Assembly (NCBI GenBank): GCA_030760725.1
Contig: JASWHV010000002.1
Coordinates: forward strand, 61,001,900 to 61,065,899
Direction: 5' to 3'
Source: Neostapfia colusana
Taxonomy: Eukaryota > Streptophyta > Magnoliopsida > Poales > Poaceae
Length of the DNA: 64,000 nucleotides
Position numbers and translations under genes: made by a program. The notes below the pieces were generated by a model. It was given only the letters and a program-made list of their open reading frames with translations, was not told where the DNA came from and did no database searches. This document shows positions 11,602-23,889 of the stretch, piece by piece (positions within the stretch are counted from its first letter, which is position 1; each line of letters begins with the position of its first letter).

Positions 11602-14600
11602 TGTCACACCCGGTTTTTCCGAAGAACAACCGAGTGAATATCACATGTATGCCAGGATCATTTTCTCATACATGTGATGACAAATAGTGAAGCATCATTT
11701 ATTACAAGCCAGGTGTCGAATATAAATAAGTCTTACATCGCAAATGTCTCAATGGACACTAATGCTTCATCACAAGTAAATAAACTAGCAGCGGAATATT
11801 ATTCTTTAGGGCTCCATCACAGGCGTTGCCCGGGGGTCTTCATGAACCTAAAAACCTTCCTCGGGTCCAAAATCTTGGTCATTATACACCACCTCATTAT
11901 CTTGACCTGAGCAGCAATATAAACCAACAAATATGCAAGGTTGAGTACCAATGGTACTCAGCAAGTGTGGGAAAATTATATCATGCATGGCTAGAACAAG
12001 GAGAGGTTGAACTCATGGTTAAAGCACTACGCAATTAATACCTATCACCTTAGCTTATTAAGCACTTACATTACTACACAGGTGAAATGGTCCCAATCTC
12101 CCATCCCATCATCATAATCCAATAACCATAACATCATTTCCAATGTTAAGCTCCCCGCTTAACTTCCAAAACCATCAATCCTCTAATCATGAATAAATCC
12201 AGGCCGCTCTTAACCGTGAGCACGGCTGTCAAGACAGTTTTTGACTCTGCAGAGTTTGTACCACTGTACCCACAAGTAGTGATTTCATCCCCCGTTGCCG
12301 GGTGGACTAAAAGAACCTCCATTATGCAAGTGGCTACGATCCACGTTCACACTTCCCAGGTGTGCAGCCAGGAGATCACTACGAAGCCTTTACAAAGGGA
12401 TTCCCGACGAGCGTGGGCCCACTGAGGTTTCACCCCTAACAGCATACAAGAGGCTCCAACCCCGCTGCAGTGGCCCCCTCTTGAGCCTTGCGGTTCATAT
12501 GGTAGTCCAGCTAACACCTACTCCCCGCACCATCCAACACACCCATACTACGCCAGGGATACACCTAATTAATTGGCCAAGCTGCCCCATCTCAGCATGT
12601 GGTTGGCACTGTAAAGCCGGGTTACATGCTCCATGAACCGGTCCTTAGGATCCAGGCAAGTACTAAACACAAACCCAAGTCTCGTGCACCCAGCACACAA
12701 CCAAAACATCCAACTTGCCTTGATCCCTACCTCTACATAACTCACAATGTCTCATTCAAGAGTATGGTAATATAAACTGATGATCTCATTTCCCAAATAT
12801 CCCATTCTAAGCATGGCTAAGCAAATGCATGTAAATAAATGACATGACAAATTAAATCCCAACCCAAGCTACAAGGAAACAAGGTAATGCAATTCTAGGG
12901 AAACTTTCCTAGCATGGGTTTCATATTTCATTCGACAATGCAAATAATTCTATCTACACATCCTAGCATAGGATCAAAGTGGTCAAGGACACTTGCCTCC
13001 TTCTTGCTGCTCTTGAAATTGGTAGTCCTGATCTTGGAAAGGAATAACTTGCTCTTGAGCAGGTTCTACTTCATATCATCACACATAGCAAAAGAAAAAC
13101 AACAATCATAAGACATAGTTCACACTTCTACTTTATACAAACCACACATTCACATTTATAAAAGTTCTTTACCATTATATGTGTTGGGGTTACTTTATGT
13201 GTGTTAATTTGTGGCTTGCATGCACTTTTAACCATGTGTATATGATTACTACTTTTGTGTCCACCTTTATACTTACATACTATTTATATGGGTTTCCAAT
13301 AAATTTCTTATATTCAACTACTTCACCTTTTTACTACCAAATGTGTATGAAAAGTATTTTTCTTCTCCATATGTGCCTTCAGAATTTCTACCACACTTAA
13401 ACTGAACTCTTTGTATTTTAGAAACTCCATTTATCATTTACTAGTTGCTATATTTTCAGATTTATATTCCTATGCATAATTGTGTATTTTATTATGAAAT
13501 TAGTAATATACATCACCTAAACAGTATAGGTTCTGGTCCTAAATAATTTAATAACATATTTTGACCTTGGCTTCTGATGTAGACTATTTCATAATTATTT
13601 TCCCTATTTTTCTATAACTATTATTTACTTAAACATGTGTCCCTATACTAATTAAATGTGAATAATAGAAGAAACAGATTTATTTCAGCCCAAAAATATA
13701 TTTTTATCTCACTCCAAATTTTTCTAAGTACTGAGAAAGTTTTTAATTAATTTTTGACAATTATGTTTGTCCCCCTTTTTAATTTTTAAACACTAGTTAC
13801 ATATTCAATTTTCTAAATTAAATACTAAACAGGGCTAAAATAATGAATTTACCCCATTACAGGGTCTATAATATTATTTTCATAATTTCCAGGGGTCTAG
13901 CTACACTTATCAGAGGTGCTTTTCCTAATTTTTATTAAGTCCAGGGGCTAAAACTGATTTTTAAATGAATTTACATGATTTTCTGGAGTTCCAGGGGCTA
14001 GATCTGAAGTTTCCGGGGCTAGCTCTCAATTCCAGAGAACCCCAGGGGGTAGCACGTAAGATTTCCAGTCTTTATAACGCGGGGTTGATGTGGACCGTCC
14101 GATTTTAAACCGACGGCTGAGATTATAACATCGAACCGGTACGCGGGGATTTAAAGTCTACCGTGCGATTTAAAATAAACGGCGCACAAGCAGCCACGTC
14201 GCTCTGATCGAGCGCGGGCGGCGCTGCCGGCGGCGCACGGCGGCGGGAAGCGGCGATCTCGCCGGAAAGTTTCGGATCCACGAGAATTCTACCTAGAACT
14301 GTGATCTTATGGCATAGATCGGTAGAGGGGAGGTCAGGGATCTCACCTCGGGGGTTTTCTCGAGCTCGGGGGTCCTGGAAAGTGATCGGCGGCGAGGTCC
14401 GAGGCAAAACCATGGCGAAGCTCGTCGGCGCTGTGTTTACACCGTAACACTCCGAGTTTTCTGCACCTGCAAAGTTCCCCGGAGGCGGTGGATCAAGACC
14501 AGCGATTTAGATCAGAGTTTCCGAGCTTAGATCGGCCAGAATTCACCGGCGAAGTCTCGGTGCTCACCGGAGTAAAAATCGGCGATCGCGTGGGAAAAAC

Positions 14601-15028
14601 TGATCGGGGCTGCGGTTTTTATAGCCGGGGAAGGGCGGTGGGTCTGTTGTGATCGAGTTGGAGTCCTCTGGGACCAGAATTCGGGCGGCGGGACGGGTTT
14701 TCCGATCGGTTAAGATCGCGCGCGCGGGAGAGAGTCCGGGGTCGCGGGGTTAGGGATGACAGGCGGGTCCCACCCGTCTGTGAGAGACGGCGCGGCGCGC
14801 GCGGGGGCGGGCTGGCGCGGGGAAGCTGGGCCGGCTGGCGGGTTTCGGCCCACTGGCCGGTTTTTTTTCCCGTTTCTCTTTTTCTTTTTCCTTTTCTTTT
14901 CTGTTTTGAGTATAATTTGAATTCCAGTTTGAATTTGAATTTTTGCAAAACATGCAATACGTCCAAAATTTTTTAAATTCCCCTCTGAACATGGTTTTGG
15001 GTTTTGAATAAAAATTTGGGGTGTTACA
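11602..15028 (-). repeat. Inner array middle LTR
   Basis: TGTCACACCC...GGGGTGTTACA, 3427 bases. It has an internal region on both sides, with a primer site on its left and a polypurine tract on its right. Its left 2 kb differs from the other two inner LTRs at many positions; its right 1.4 kb matches the left LTR. Confidence 0.93.
14616..14623 (-). promoter_or_regulatory. LTR TATA box (minus strand)
   Basis: tttttata on the plus strand, TATAAAAA in sense, at the same offset as in the other inner LTRs. Confidence 0.65.
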
Positions 15029-15046
15029 GCTCTACCCCCCTTAAAA
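15029..15046 (-). other. Polypurine tract
   Basis: In sense TTTTAAGGGGGGTAGAGC directly before TGTAACACC at 15028. Confidence 0.85.
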
Positions 15047-15073
15047 GAAATCTCGTCCTCGAGATTGGTGTTT

Positions 15074-15892
15074 CTAAGAAAACAATTCCGGAAATTGTGC
15101 TTTAAGCTCATCTTCCCGTTCCCAGGTAGCTTCCTCTTCTGAGTGATGCTTCCACTGCACCTTGCACATCCGGATTCTCTTGTTTCTGGTGAGGCGTTCC
15201 ATTGTCTCCAAAATCTTGTATGGTTGCTCGGCATAAGACAAATCTTCAGCTACATCCACTTCATTCATGGGTAACACCTCCTCAGGCGTCCTCAGACATT
15301 TCTTGAGTTGTGACACATGGAATACATCGTGCACATCCGATAGATGAACCGGTAACTCTAGTTGGTACGCCACTTCGCCTTTCCTTTCCAAAACTTGAAA
15401 GGGTCCGATGTATCGAGGTGACAACTTCCCTTTCACCTTGAACCGACGAAGTCCTCTGATAGGGGACACCTTGAGATAAACATAGTCTCCCACGTTGAAA
15501 ACGAGCTCTCTTCTTCGTACATCGGCATAGCTCTTTTGGCGTGTTTGTGCTATCCTCAAGTTGTTGCGAATCTCCCTCACCTTCGCCTCGGCTTCTTGTA
15601 GCACTTCTGGACCAAACACTTTACTTTCTCCTGTTTGGTTCCAAAATAGGGGAGTTCTGCACTTCCTTCCATACAAAGCTTCAAACGGTGACATCTTCAT
15701 ACTAGCTTGATAACTGTTATTATAGGAAAACTCCGCATACGGTAAGTTCTTGTCCCAACTCCTATTGTTTTTGAGTGCACATGCCCTTAACATATCTTCA
15801 AGGATCTGATTGGTTCTCTCCGTCTGCCCGTCAGTTTGGGGATGATAGGCAGAGCTGAAGTTCAGATGGGTTCCCATGGTTTCATGCAACTT
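15074..15892 (-). pseudogene. pol: Integrase C-terminal half and chromodomain (inner unit 2)
   Basis: Continues the long gag-pol frame after the TAG at 15893-15895, in the same reading frame. It holds the third catalytic residue (TDGQTERTNQ; the glutamate follows the second aspartate with 35 residues between), the GPF/Y module and the chromodomain (ILETMERLTRNKRIRMCKVQW). If the TAG were read through, a full-length polyprotein would result, but the outer copies have TGG here, so it is a mutation rather than a programmed stop. A stop codon after FPELFS ends the frame about 45 bases before the LTR. Confidence 0.9.
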
Positions 15893-15895
15893 CTG

Positions 15896-18800
15896 CTAAA
15901 ACCTCGAGGTGAACTGTGTCCCTCGGTCCGACACTATCTTCTTTGGCACTCCATGGTAACACACAATCCTTGACATGTACAATTCTGCCAATTTGGATCC
16001 GCTGTAGCTTTCTTTCACAGGGATGAAATGAGCTACCTTGGTTAGCCTATCAATAATGACCCATATTGAATCATACCCGGATTGGGTCCTAGGCAATCCC
16101 ACGACAAAATCCATGCTGATTTCTTCCCACTTCCATTCAGGCACTTTGAGTGGTTGCAATAATCCCGCGGGTCGTTGATGTTCTGTATTCACCAACTGAC
16201 ATGTGTCACATAGGGCAACATGTTCCGCGACATCTCGCTTCATGCCATACCACCAATACCTGCTTTTGAGGTCCTGGTACATCTTCGTACTCCCAGGATG
16301 AATGGAATAGTCAGAATCATGAGCCTCCTTTAAAATCAATTCACGGATCTCCTTTACTTCTGGCACATAGATTCTTTTCCCGTGCCACACCGTTCCTTGT
16401 TCATCCTCTCTAAAACCAGGAGCTTTATTTTCCTTGATAAGCTGTCTGATCTCTTGTATCTTCTCATCATTCTTTTGGCCCTCGCGTATGTCTCGCTCGA
16501 GTGTGGAGTCCACTTCCATGGCGATGGCTTCACCACTATTTACTAGACATAGATTGAGCCTTATAACCTCGTCCTTTAATTTTGCAGGCATGTCCTTCAA
16601 GCTCAACTTATTGACCTGCACTTTCCGACTCAAAGCATCGGCCACGACGTTTGCTTTCCCGGGATGATAGTTGATGCCTATATCAAAGTCACTGATTAGC
16701 TCTAACCATCTCCTTTGTCTGAGGTTGAGATCTGGCTGTGTGAATATGTACTTCAAACTCTTATGATCCGTATATATTTCTGTCCTCTTCCCCATCAAAT
16801 AGTGCCGCCAAATTTTCAACGCGTGTACCATTGCGGCTAGTTCTAGGTCATGTGTAGGATAGTTCTTCTCGTGCTTCCGAAGCTGCCGGGATGCATACGC
16901 CACGACATGTCCTTCTTGCATGAGAACACATCCCAACCCATTTCCAGAGGCATCGCAGTACACTGTGAAATTCTTCTGCATATCTAGCATAACCAACACT
17001 GGGGCTGTTGTCAATCTCTTCTTTAGCTCCTGAAACCTCGTATCGCACTGTGGCGTCCAGGTGAATGTGATCCCCTTTTCCAACAGTTTGGTGAGAGGTC
17101 TCGAGATCTTGGAGAATCCCTCAATAAACCGTCGATAGTATCCAGCCAATCCCAAAAAGCTTCGAACTTCCCCGACATTTTCAGGGGTCTTCCACTTCTG
17201 GACATCCTCGATTTTGGCGGGATCTACGGAAATTCCTCCCTCCGAGATTATATGTCCTAAAAAGGGAACTCTCTTCAGCCAAAACTCACACTTGCTCAAC
17301 TTGACATATAGTTGGTGTTCTCTCAGCCTCTGCAACACCAACCTTAGATGTTTCTCATGTTCTTCTTCATCTTTGGAGAAGACGAGAATATCATCTATGA
17401 AAACCACCACAAATTTGTCCAGATATTCCATGAATACCTTGTTCATGAGGTACATGAAATATGCCGGGGCATTGGTTAGCCCGAAAGGCATGACAGTGTA
17501 TTCATACAGTCCGTACCGAGATACGAAAGCTGTCTTGGGAATATCAGATTGCCTTATCTTGAGTTTGTGGTATCCCGACCTGAGATCAATTTTCGAGAAC
17601 ACACAAGCTCCCCTCAACTGATCAAACAAGTCTTCAATGCGAGGCAATGGGTATTTGTTCTTGATGGTTACCTCATTCAAAGCACGGTAATCCACGCATA
17701 ACCTTTGGGTTCCGTCTTTCTTGGGCACAAATATCACCGGAGCTCCCCATGGGTAGGAACTAGGGCGAATATACCCCTTCTCCGTCAATTCTCTCAAATG
17801 ATCCTTGAGCTCTTCTATCTGCTTGGAGTCCATTCGATAAGGTCTCTTGTATATCGGGGCTGTTCCCGGTACTAGCTCAATTGTGAATTCCACGTCACGG
17901 TCGGGAGGCATATCTGGCAATTCCTCCGGAAAAACATCTAGATATTCCCTGATAGTCCTGATTTCCTCAACTTTCACCTCCACTTGATTTAATTTAATGT
18001 CCCTCCTAGGCTCGTGTATCGTTATGAACTTTACTCTTGTTCCACTGGGGTGAGTTAGTTCCACCGTTCTGGTCGAACAATGGATGATTCCTTTATGTTT
18101 GGTCAACCAATCCATACCCAAAATAATATCTATCCCTTGTGAATCTATCACTATGAGGTTAGCCGTAAATACTACCCCATTAATGTCTAGGTTCACTTTG
18201 GGACACACTTGTCTTGTCCTTATTTCTCCACCTGGAGAGTTTACCGCTAGCATATGGTTCATTTGTGTGGTTGCTAGGTCGTGCTTCGTAACAAACCCTT
18301 GAGCAATGAACGAGTGGGTAGCACCAGAATCAAACAGCAGAGTTGCAAGGTGTAAATTGGCAGGAAACTTACCAACTACCACGTCGGGTGCCTCTTGTGC
18401 TTCCTCCACGGTGACATGGTTCACCCGTCCTCTCATTACATTCTGCTGTTGTGGCGGCGCAGGCTTCTGCTTTGGGCATTTATGGGCGTAGTGCCCCACT
18501 TCACCACAGCTGAAACATTGCACCCCAATCTTAGATGCCTGGCCCTTGTTGTCTTGGGGTTGGTTTGGGGGTCCTTGCACTGCTGGTCGAGGTGGATATG
18601 CGGGGCGAGGCTGCTGCACAAACTGATGTTGCGGCTGTGCTGGTGCTGCGGGAGGCCTGTAGTTTGGGTTGTACCCTCTTGGTGCTGAATAGGGTACCGC
18701 AGCACGGCTCGTCTGCCCCATTGGTTGCTGCATCATACGTGGGCGGGTGTTGCTCCCTGAGGCTTGATGTGACCACAAAGCCTTCCTCTTATTCTCATTT

Positions 18801-19543
18801 TCCAGGGCCTTTAGCTTCCTTTCTACCACAAACGCTCGGTCCACCATCTTTTGGAAGCTTTCATACTCATTGGAGGACATTGCGCACTGCATCTCTGCGG
18901 TAAGACCTTCCACGAAACAATCTTGTTTCTGCTCATCGGTCTCTATGTCTCGTGGAGCATAACGGGATAGTTGAGTAAATTTAGTGAGGTATTCCCTCAC
19001 CGTCATGTTTCCCTGCTGCAGTCCCAAAAACTCCTTCCTCTTGTTTTTGAGTTCACCTCTTGGGATGTAATGGTTGCGGAAGCTACGCTTGAACTCTTCC
19101 CAAGTGATGTTCTCAGGGTCATGATGGGCGGCCACGTAGGCGGTCCACCAATCAGCAGCAGGTCCATGCAATTGATGAGAGGCAAACAGCACCCTCTCAT
19201 ACCCTTGGCATTGTATTATCCTCATCTTACTTTCAATGGTCTTCAGCCAATCATCTGCCTCCAGAGGTTCAGCAGCACTTGCAAACTTTGGAGGTTGAGT
19301 TCCTAGAAACTCACTCAACCTTGGTTGGCGTGGTGCAGCTTGTGTAGGTGGAACTTGATGCAAGTTAGCCACCACTTGAGTCAAGTTCTGGATGAGCTGA
19401 TTTTGATTCTCCAGCATTTGGTGGAGAGGATCAACTTCTTCACGGCGACCACCCCGGTCCTGGCCTCCAGAAAGATGAGGGTTGCATGCCTCATCATTGT
19501 TGTTGGCGGGGTTGGCAGCACGTCCTTTTTCTCTTCCGGCCAT
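15896..19543 (-). CDS. gag-pol: Gag-pol polyprotein, truncated in the integrase core (inner unit 2)
   Basis: The longest coding frame in the window, 1215 residues, starting MAGREKGRAANP. By residue count: Gag domain about 95-215, zinc knuckle CFSCGEVGHYAHKC 343-356, protease DSG 405-407, RT about 555-780 with FIDD 715-718, RNase H about 858-975 (D863, D926, D969), integrase zinc finger H1075/H1082/C1112/C1115 and catalytic D1145 and D1206. It ends at F1215, where TGG became TAG, ten residues after the second aspartate. RT carries some changes from its relatives (SGYHK for SGYHQ, SSYPWG for SSSPWG). It could in principle make Gag, protease and RT but not a working integrase. Confidence 0.93.
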   Translation of the reverse strand: MAGREKGRAANPANNNDEACNPHLSGGQDRGGRREEVDPLHQMLENQNQLIQNLTQVVANLHQVPPTQAAPRQPRLSEFLGTQPPKFASAAEPLEADDWLKTIESKMRIIQCQGYERVLFASHQLHGPAADWWTAYVAAHHDPENITWEEFKRSFRNHYIPRGELKNKRKEFLGLQQGNMTVREYLTKFTQLSRYAPRDIETDEQKQDCFVEGLTAEMQCAMSSNEYESFQKMVDRAFVVERKLKALENENKRKALWSHQASGSNTRPRMMQQPMGQTSRAAVPYSAPRGYNPNYRPPAAPAQPQHQFVQQPRPAYPPRPAVQGPPNQPQDNKGQASKIGVQCFSCGEVGHYAHKCPKQKPAPPQQQNVMRGRVNHVTVEEAQEAPDVVVGKFPANLHLATLLFDSGATHSFIAQGFVTKHDLATTQMNHMLAVNSPGGEIRTRQVCPKVNLDINGVVFTANLIVIDSQGIDIILGMDWLTKHKGIIHCSTRTVELTHPSGTRVKFITIHEPRRDIKLNQVEVKVEEIRTIREYLDVFPEELPDMPPDRDVEFTIELVPGTAPIYKRPYRMDSKQIEELKDHLRELTEKGYIRPSSYPWGAPVIFVPKKDGTQRLCVDYRALNEVTIKNKYPLPRIEDLFDQLRGACVFSKIDLRSGYHKLKIRQSDIPKTAFVSRYGLYEYTVMPFGLTNAPAYFMYLMNKVFMEYLDKFVVVFIDDILVFSKDEEEHEKHLRLVLQRLREHQLYVKLSKCEFWLKRVPFLGHIISEGGISVDPAKIEDVQKWKTPENVGEVRSFLGLAGYYRRFIEGFSKISRPLTKLLEKGITFTWTPQCDTRFQELKKRLTTAPVLVMLDMQKNFTVYCDASGNGLGCVLMQEGHVVAYASRQLRKHEKNYPTHDLELAAMVHALKIWRHYLMGKRTEIYTDHKSLKYIFTQPDLNLRQRRWLELISDFDIGINYHPGKANVVADALSRKVQVNKLSLKDMPAKLKDEVIRLNLCLVNSGEAIAMEVDSTLERDIREGQKNDEKIQEIRQLIKENKAPGFREDEQGTVWHGKRIYVPEVKEIRELILKEAHDSDYSIHPGSTKMYQDLKSRYWWYGMKRDVAEHVALCDTCQLVNTEHQRPAGLLQPLKVPEWKWEEISMDFVVGLPRTQSGYDSIWVIIDRLTKVAHFIPVKESYSGSKLAELYMSRIVCYHGVPKKIVSDRGTQFTSRF

Positions 19544-19844
19544 CTGGCAGAATCAACAAATGTTAATTTGATACCATTTAGTATCATCTTACTACTTTCA
19601 TTTGTTGGTACTTTGAGGTGTTGAGGCTTTGTTAAAATTTTACGAGGGTTTATATCTCACACCAAATAAATGCACTATTATTTCCTGTGGGTTCACACAC
19701 CAAAGCAAAACAATCTGAAGACGAGGCTGTGGACAATTGCTCATGGCTTCCACAACTCACGTCACACACCAAGCATTATCACACCATTAACTACGTAACG
19801 ACTCGACTACTCGACCTCTTGCTAGCTAGGGGAAAGACTCTACA

Positions 19845-20624
19845 CTACTCGTCCTCTTGAGCTGGCTCCTCGGGATCTTCCTCCCCATTTCGGCTACCTT
19901 CTGACTCTGCTTTGGGTGGGTAGGCTGCTGGTGGAGAAGTGCAACGACGCCTGATTGCTCGGCGATCCGGGGAGTCAGGAGTCCATGTATCATTCACGGT
20001 GACGCACAGTTCATTCCCATCTCCTCTTTCTCTCGCCTTTAAGCAAGCTCGCAGCAACGCCTCCGTGTCCTTCAGGGTGTCTCGGACATCCTGAAGCTCT
20101 TGTTGACACTCCTGCAGTCGAGTGCTGAGCATAGCCGCATCCTCCAAGCACAAGTCCATGTGCTCATGGGAAGTCCCTTGCTGCACTGGTGGGTATTTGT
20201 ACTCCGTGGTACCACTCTCACGTTGGAGGACATACATGTACTCAGTTTTGTCCAAGTGGCGACGATAGATGTGACTCTGGCAGGTGATGGCCTCCCAGGT
20301 GACATCTTTCTCCGCATCGACCTGTGTTGCTCTACTAGCTGGAGAATGGTGGATATTCAGCAGCTGATTCTCGTGTATAATCCTCATCTCCGAACTCCAT
20401 TCTTCCCTCTTCTCACGGATGGTCCTGGTGGAGTTATAGTGGATGATGAGCTTGCCCGTATTGCCGGCGGCTTCGAGCATACGCCGAAGACGGCGCAATA
20501 AGCCTCCTACTGCCAATCCGTAGGAAAGGTACGTCACCGGACGGCTTTCCTCTCTTTCGGCAAGGGCAACTACGGGAACTCTCCCTCCTGTGGACTTACG
20601 AGCGGTGCGAATCATGCGAACCAT
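19845..20624 (-). CDS. orf0: orf0, intact, histone H3-tail-like N terminus (inner unit 2)
   Basis: 259-residue frame between the primer site and gag, with the same length as the outer copy and no indels. It begins MVRMIRTARKSTGGRVP; with Met removed, residues 6-13 are TARKSTGG as in H3, in register. Residues about 157-196 (MDLCLEDAAMLSTRL onward) look like a coiled coil. A basic patch (RRAIRRR) near 221-228 could be a nuclear signal and the tail is acidic (EEDPEEPAQEDE). No enzymatic motif is seen. The family is known only as an extra ORF of some grass gypsy elements. Equal length, an intact frame and many silent changes suggest selection on the protein. Confidence 0.88.
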   Translation of the reverse strand: MVRMIRTARKSTGGRVPVVALAEREESRPVTYLSYGLAVGGLLRRLRRMLEAAGNTGKLIIHYNSTRTIREKREEWSSEMRIIHENQLLNIHHSPASRATQVDAEKDVTWEAITCQSHIYRRHLDKTEYMYVLQRESGTTEYKYPPVQQGTSHEHMDLCLEDAAMLSTRLQECQQELQDVRDTLKDTEALLRACLKARERGDGNELCVTVNDTWTPDSPDRRAIRRRCTSPPAAYPPKAESEGSRNGEEDPEEPAQEDE

Positions 20625-20826
20625 CTAAAACAAAAGAATTTAAAATTAGGTTAGATAAATTCTCAAACAAAAATCTTATTTTGAATGAAAGTTGGGGTAA
20701 GATGAAGAAAATGACTCCTTTAATAACACTTTTCAACCCACGCCTTGGAAAATAGTTTTTTTTAAGAAAATAGGGACCTTAAATACGTCCATTTCTACCT
20801 AGGTCCACGTTCCTACGGGCAACCTT

Positions 20827-20839
20827 GGCTCTGATACCA
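20827..20839 (-). other. Primer binding site, tRNA-iMet type
   Basis: GGCTCTGATACCA on the plus strand (sense TGGTATCAGAGCC), four bases from the LTR at 20844. Confidence 0.93.
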
Positions 20840-22533
20840 CCTCTGTCACACCCGGTTTTTCCGAAGAAACAACCAAGTGAATATCACATGTATGCCAGGA
20901 TCATTCTCTCATACATGTGATGACAAATAGTGAAGCATCATTTATTACAAGCCAGGTGTCGAATATAAATAAGTCTTACATCGCAAATGTCTCAATGGAC
21001 ACTAATGCTTCATCACAAGTAAATAAACTAGCAGCGGAATATTATTCTTTTAGGGCTCCATCATAGGCGTTGCCCGGGAGTCTCCATGAACCTAGAAACC
21101 TTCTTCGGGTCCAAAGTCTTGGTCATTATACACCACCTTATTACCTTCACCTGAGTAGCAATATAAACCAACAAAAATGCAAGGTTGAGTACCAATGGTA
21201 CTCAGCAAGTGTGGGAAAATTATATCATGCATGGCTAGCACAAGGAGAGATTGAACTCATGGTTAAAGCACTACGCAATTAATACCTATCACCTTAGCTT
21301 ATTAAGCACCTACATTACTACACAGGTGAAATGGTCCCAATCTCCCATCCATCATCATAATCTAATAACCATAACATCATTTCCAATGTTAAGCTCCCCG
21401 CTTAACATCCACAACTTCCAAAAACCATCACTCCTCTAATCATGAATAAGTCCAGGCCGCTCTTAACCGTGAGCACGGCTGTCAAGACAGTTTTGACTCT
21501 GCAGAGTTTGTACCACTGTACCCACATGTAGTGATTTCATCCCCCGTTGCCGGGTGGACTAAAAGAACCTCCATTATGCCAGTGGCTACGATCCACATTC
21601 ACACTTCCCAGGTGTGCAGCCAGGAGATCACTACGAAGCCTTTACAAAGGGATTCCCGACGAGCGTGGGCCCACTGAGGTTTCACCCCTAACAGCATACA
21701 AGAGGCTCCAACCCCGCTGCAGTGGCCCCCTCTTGAGCCTTGCGGTTCATATGGTAGTCCAGCTGATACCTACTCCCCGCACCATCCAACACACCCATAC
21801 TACGCCGGGGATACACCTAATTAATTGGCCAAGCTGCCCCATCTCAGCATGTGGTTGGCACTGTAAAGCCGGGTTACATGCTCCATGAACCGGTCCTTAG
21901 GATCCAGGCAGGTACTAAACACAAACCCAAGTCTCGTGCACCCAGCACACAACCAAAACATCCAACTTGCCTTGATCCCTACCTCTACATAACTCACAAT
22001 GTCTCATTCAAGAGTATGGTAATATAAACTGATGATCTCATGTCCCAAATATCCCATTCTAAGCATGGCTAAGCATATGCATGGAAATAAATGACATGGT
22101 AAAATAAATCCCAACCCAAGCTACAAGGAAACAAGGTAATGCAATTCTAGGGAAACTTTCCTATCATGGGTTTCATATTTAAATTGACAATGCAAATAAT
22201 TCTATCTACACATCCTAGCATAGGATCAAAGTGGTCAAGGACACTTGCCTCCTTCTTGCTGCTCTTGAAATGGGTAGTCCTGGTCTTGGAAAGGAATAAC
22301 TTGCTCTTGAGCAGGTTCTACATCACACCATCACACATAGCAAAAGAAAAACAACAATCCATAAGACATAGTTCACACTTCCACTTCATACAAACCACAC
22401 ATTCATATTTATGAAATTCATTCACCATTATATGTGTTGTGGTTACTCTGTGTGTGTTGATCTGTGGCTTGCATACACTTTTATTTATATGTATATGATT
22501 CCTACTTTGGTGTTCATATTTATACTTACATAC

Positions 22534-22564
<31 letters not shown>

Positions 22565-22565
22565 T
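22534..22565. repeat. (TA)n(TG)n microsatellite in LTR
   Basis: Expanded relative to 4039-4063; absent from the middle LTR. Confidence 0.85.
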
Positions 22566-23881
22566 TCAGTTTTAAATAAATTCCTTATATTAAACTACTA
22601 CACCTTTTCACTACCAAGTATGTATGAAAAGTATTTTTCTTCTCCATATGTGCCTTCAGAATTTCTACCAACCCTAAACTGAATTCTTTGGATTTTAGAA
22701 ACTCCATTTATCATTTGCTAGTTGCTATATTTTCAGATTTATTCTCCTATGCATAAATGTGTATTTTATTATGAAATTAGTAATACACATCATCTAAACA
22801 GAATAGGTTCTGGTCCTAAATAATTTAATAACATATTTTGACCTTTGCCTCTGATGTAAACTATTTTATAATTATTTTACCTATTTTCTATAACTATTCT
22901 TTACTTAAAAATGTGTCCCTAAATGTGAATAATAAATTAAACAGATTCAATTCTGTCCAAAATATGTTTTTATCTCACTCCAAAGTTTTCTAAACACTGA
23001 GAAAGTCTTTAACTTAATTTTGACAATATGTTTGTCCCACTTTTTAAATTTTTAAACACTAGTTACATATTCAATTTTCTAAATTAAATACTAAACAGGG
23101 TTAAAAAAATAAACTCACCCTATTACAGGGTCTATAATATTATTTTCAGAATTTCCAGGGGTCTAGCTACACTTATCAGAGGTGTTTTTTCTAATTTTTA
23201 TTAAGTCCAGGGGCTAAAACTGATTTTTAAATGAATTTACCTGATTTTCTGGAGTTCCAGGGGCTAGATCTAAAGTTTCCGGGGCTAGCTCTTAATTCCC
23301 GAGAACCCCAGGCGGTAGCACGTAAGAATTCCAGTCTTTATAATGCGGGGCTGACGTGGACCGTCCGATTTTAAACCGACGGCTGAGATTATAACATCGA
23401 ACCGGTACGCGGGGATTTAAACCCTACCGTGCGATTTAAAATAAACGGCGCACAAGCGGCCACGTCGCTCTGATCGAGCGCGGGCGGCGCTGCCGGCGGC
23501 GCACGGCGGCGGAAAGCGGCGATCTCACCGGAAAGTTTCGGATCCTCGAGAATTCTGCCTAGAATTGTGATCTTATGGCATAGATCGGTAGAGGGGAGGT
23601 CAGGGATCTCACCTCGGGGGTTTTCTTGAGCTCGGGGGTCCTGGAAATTGATCGGCGGCGAGGTCCGAGGCAAAACCACGGCGAAGCTCGTCGGCGCTGT
23701 GTTTACACCGTAAGTCTCCGAGTTTTCTGCACCTGCAAAGCTCCCCGGAGGCGGTGGATCAAGACCAGCGAGTTAGATCAGAGTTTCCGAGCTTAGATCG
23801 GCCAGAATTCACTGGCGAAGTCTCGGTGCTCACCGGAGTAAAAATCGGCGATCGCGTGGGAAAAATCGATCGTGGCTGGGG

Positions 23882-23889
23882 TTTTTATA
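23882..23889 (-). promoter_or_regulatory. LTR TATA box (minus strand)
   Basis: tttttata on the plus strand; TATAAAAA in sense, about 425 bases inside the LTR start. This is the 5' LTR of the inner array and so the likeliest promoter for inner transcripts. Confidence 0.65.

Noticed and set aside
15893..15895. Possible programmed readthrough TAG in integrase
   Set aside because: The outer copies have TGG at the same codon, and a stop inside the catalytic core has no precedent I know of as a regulated site.
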